Made by a program: the position numbers and the translations under genes. 64,000 nt of DNA from Haberlea rhodopensis (lineage: Eukaryota > Streptophyta > Magnoliopsida > Lamiales > Gesneriaceae): contig CAJQUN010001208.1 of NCBI GenBank assembly GCA_907163345.1, positions 1 through 64,000 of the forward strand, in the 5' to 3' direction. Shown one piece after another: positions 63,363-64,000 of the stretch. A model generated the notes under the pieces. It was given only the letters and a program-made list of their open reading frames with translations, had not been told where the DNA came from and did no database searches. The stretch's first letter is position 1. Each line of letters opens with the position of its first letter.

Positions 63363-64000
63363 AAGCAGCCCTTGTCTTTTAGTATCCGGTGAACCTTTGT
63401 AGAGTTAATCAATATTTCCTCTATCATTAGGTTTCGTTGCAATAGACACTTCAAGCAGTAGATATTTATGATCACCAAAACTTAGAAATATTTTCCCAAT
63501 AGATCGCGACCTTGATTTTCTAATAATCACAGGTGGCGATCGATAGCCAGAGGAGTGGCGATCTATCGCCGATGACAGTTGCTTCAGGCAACAAAAATCG
63601 TGGGCTGGCGAGCGCTCGGTGAAAGCAAATTTTTTTGAAAATTTTTTTGGTTTGTGATGTCAACGTACCCGAGACTTTTATGTGTTTAATCATCATGATT
63701 TCGATGATATATTTATGAAGGTTGAGTATGTAATCAAGCACACTTGATTGATTGTGAATTATGGATTTGTGTAGCGAATAATTCACCAGGTCTCGGGGCA
63801 AAGCAAGAATTGGCTCTTGCGATTGGACTATAAGGTATGTGTGACGTACAAGCATATGTAAGTATATTATTGTTGTGTTAACCAATAATATACTATGGTT
63901 GCGCTTTAATTAAGTACGTAGAGAAGTACAATTTTTTATGGCTATGTTTATTGATGTATTTATTGGCTTATGATGATGCCGCTTTTGAGCGAGCAATGGT

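Larger units (their letters stand above)
60183..63501 (-). mobile_element. SIRE-like copia solo LTR, itself interrupted
   Basis: The terminus GACCCTAACA (minus strand) and the start TATTGGGAAAATATT (expected TG, here TA) are flanked by GATCG at 60178-60182 and 63502-63506. Net length is about 1.25 kb after removing the nested LTR. It shares the general build of the other SIRE LTRs here (GGTTCAACCCCCTTCTAAAC near one end, gATCATcAAaaC near the other). It holds a ~19-bp tandem array at 63255-63362 (CGGTAGATAGCTCTTCACCC). Confidence 0.75.
59540..64000 (+). mobile_element. Gypsy (Tekay-like) LTR, interrupted, runs off window
   Basis: 59540-60182 matches the 5' part of the LTR at 16266 (GACTCCCGAGAATTTTAATT...GTTGGATTCAAGG, then a TATATATATC box and CT-rich leader). 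The LTR resumes at 63507 with the GATC palindromes and the GCCGCTTTTGAGCGAGC block at the window edge. Its first ~100 bp appear lost. A SIRE-like solo LTR is inserted between the halves. Confidence 0.8.

Overview
The window is nuclear DNA from a dicot plant. The evidence is large introns with GT/AG borders, plant-specific genes (a tau-class glutathione S-transferase, a HIPL1-type glucose/sorbosone dehydrogenase-like protein, a P-class PPR protein and a DUF1336/EDR2_C protein with an MGGCVS N-terminus), and a dense nested load of plant LTR retrotransposons and hAT elements. A lamiid, perhaps Lamiales, is possible, but this rests only on general resemblance of the HIPL1 and GST proteins and is weakly supported. 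No bacterial-type features, rRNA, tRNA or CRISPR arrays were seen.

Layout. 1-8242 is repeat-rich. A 1.45-kb stretch (66-1521) recurs at 6833-8242, each copy preceded by the end of the same gypsy-type LTR, so 1522-8242 looks like the second unit of a ~6.7-kb tandem duplication that ends at the 3' side of the GST gene. The GST gene (minus strand, exons 14980-15297 and 8309-8686) has an intron swollen to 6.3 kb by a Tork-like copia element (9101-14437, TSD ATTTG). 15731-29150 is an old copia element (minus strand) split by two later events. One is a gypsy solo LTR (16266-21116, TSD CTGTG) that itself carries a second, inverted solo LTR (18209-20840, TSD GGCAT). The other is a complete gag-only SIRE-like element (21504-26732, TSD GCATC). 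29437-30245 is an array of palindromic and tandem 'GGTGCATGTAAA' units.

The gene-rich part runs from 32 to 57 kb. HIPL1 (plus, 7 exons, with a 1-nt frameshift) and the intron-free PPR gene (minus) converge on a 400-bp near-perfect inverted repeat. A 2.8-kb hAT element with exact 8-bp TSDs (40813-43639) follows. Then comes a non-autonomous LTR element (44555-49491, TSD CTTTG) that carries a decayed piece of a PPR gene resembling the resident one, inserted into an old copia gag. The DUF1336 gene (minus, 9 exons, 52350-56576) appears intact. The right end (59540-64000) is a three-level nest: gypsy LTR, then SIRE-like solo LTR (TSD GATCG), then inverted gypsy solo LTR (TSD ACAAT).

The most unusual signal is a set of GATC-centred palindromes (GCGATCGATCGC in gypsy LTRs, ATCGCCTCAGGCGAT in the SIRE-like LTRs, and looser versions in a hAT remnant). 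They are spaced at about 19-22 bp or about twice that. The phasing recurs in elements from three superfamilies whose sequences between the palindromes are otherwise unrelated. It is treated as the main candidate for something undescribed.
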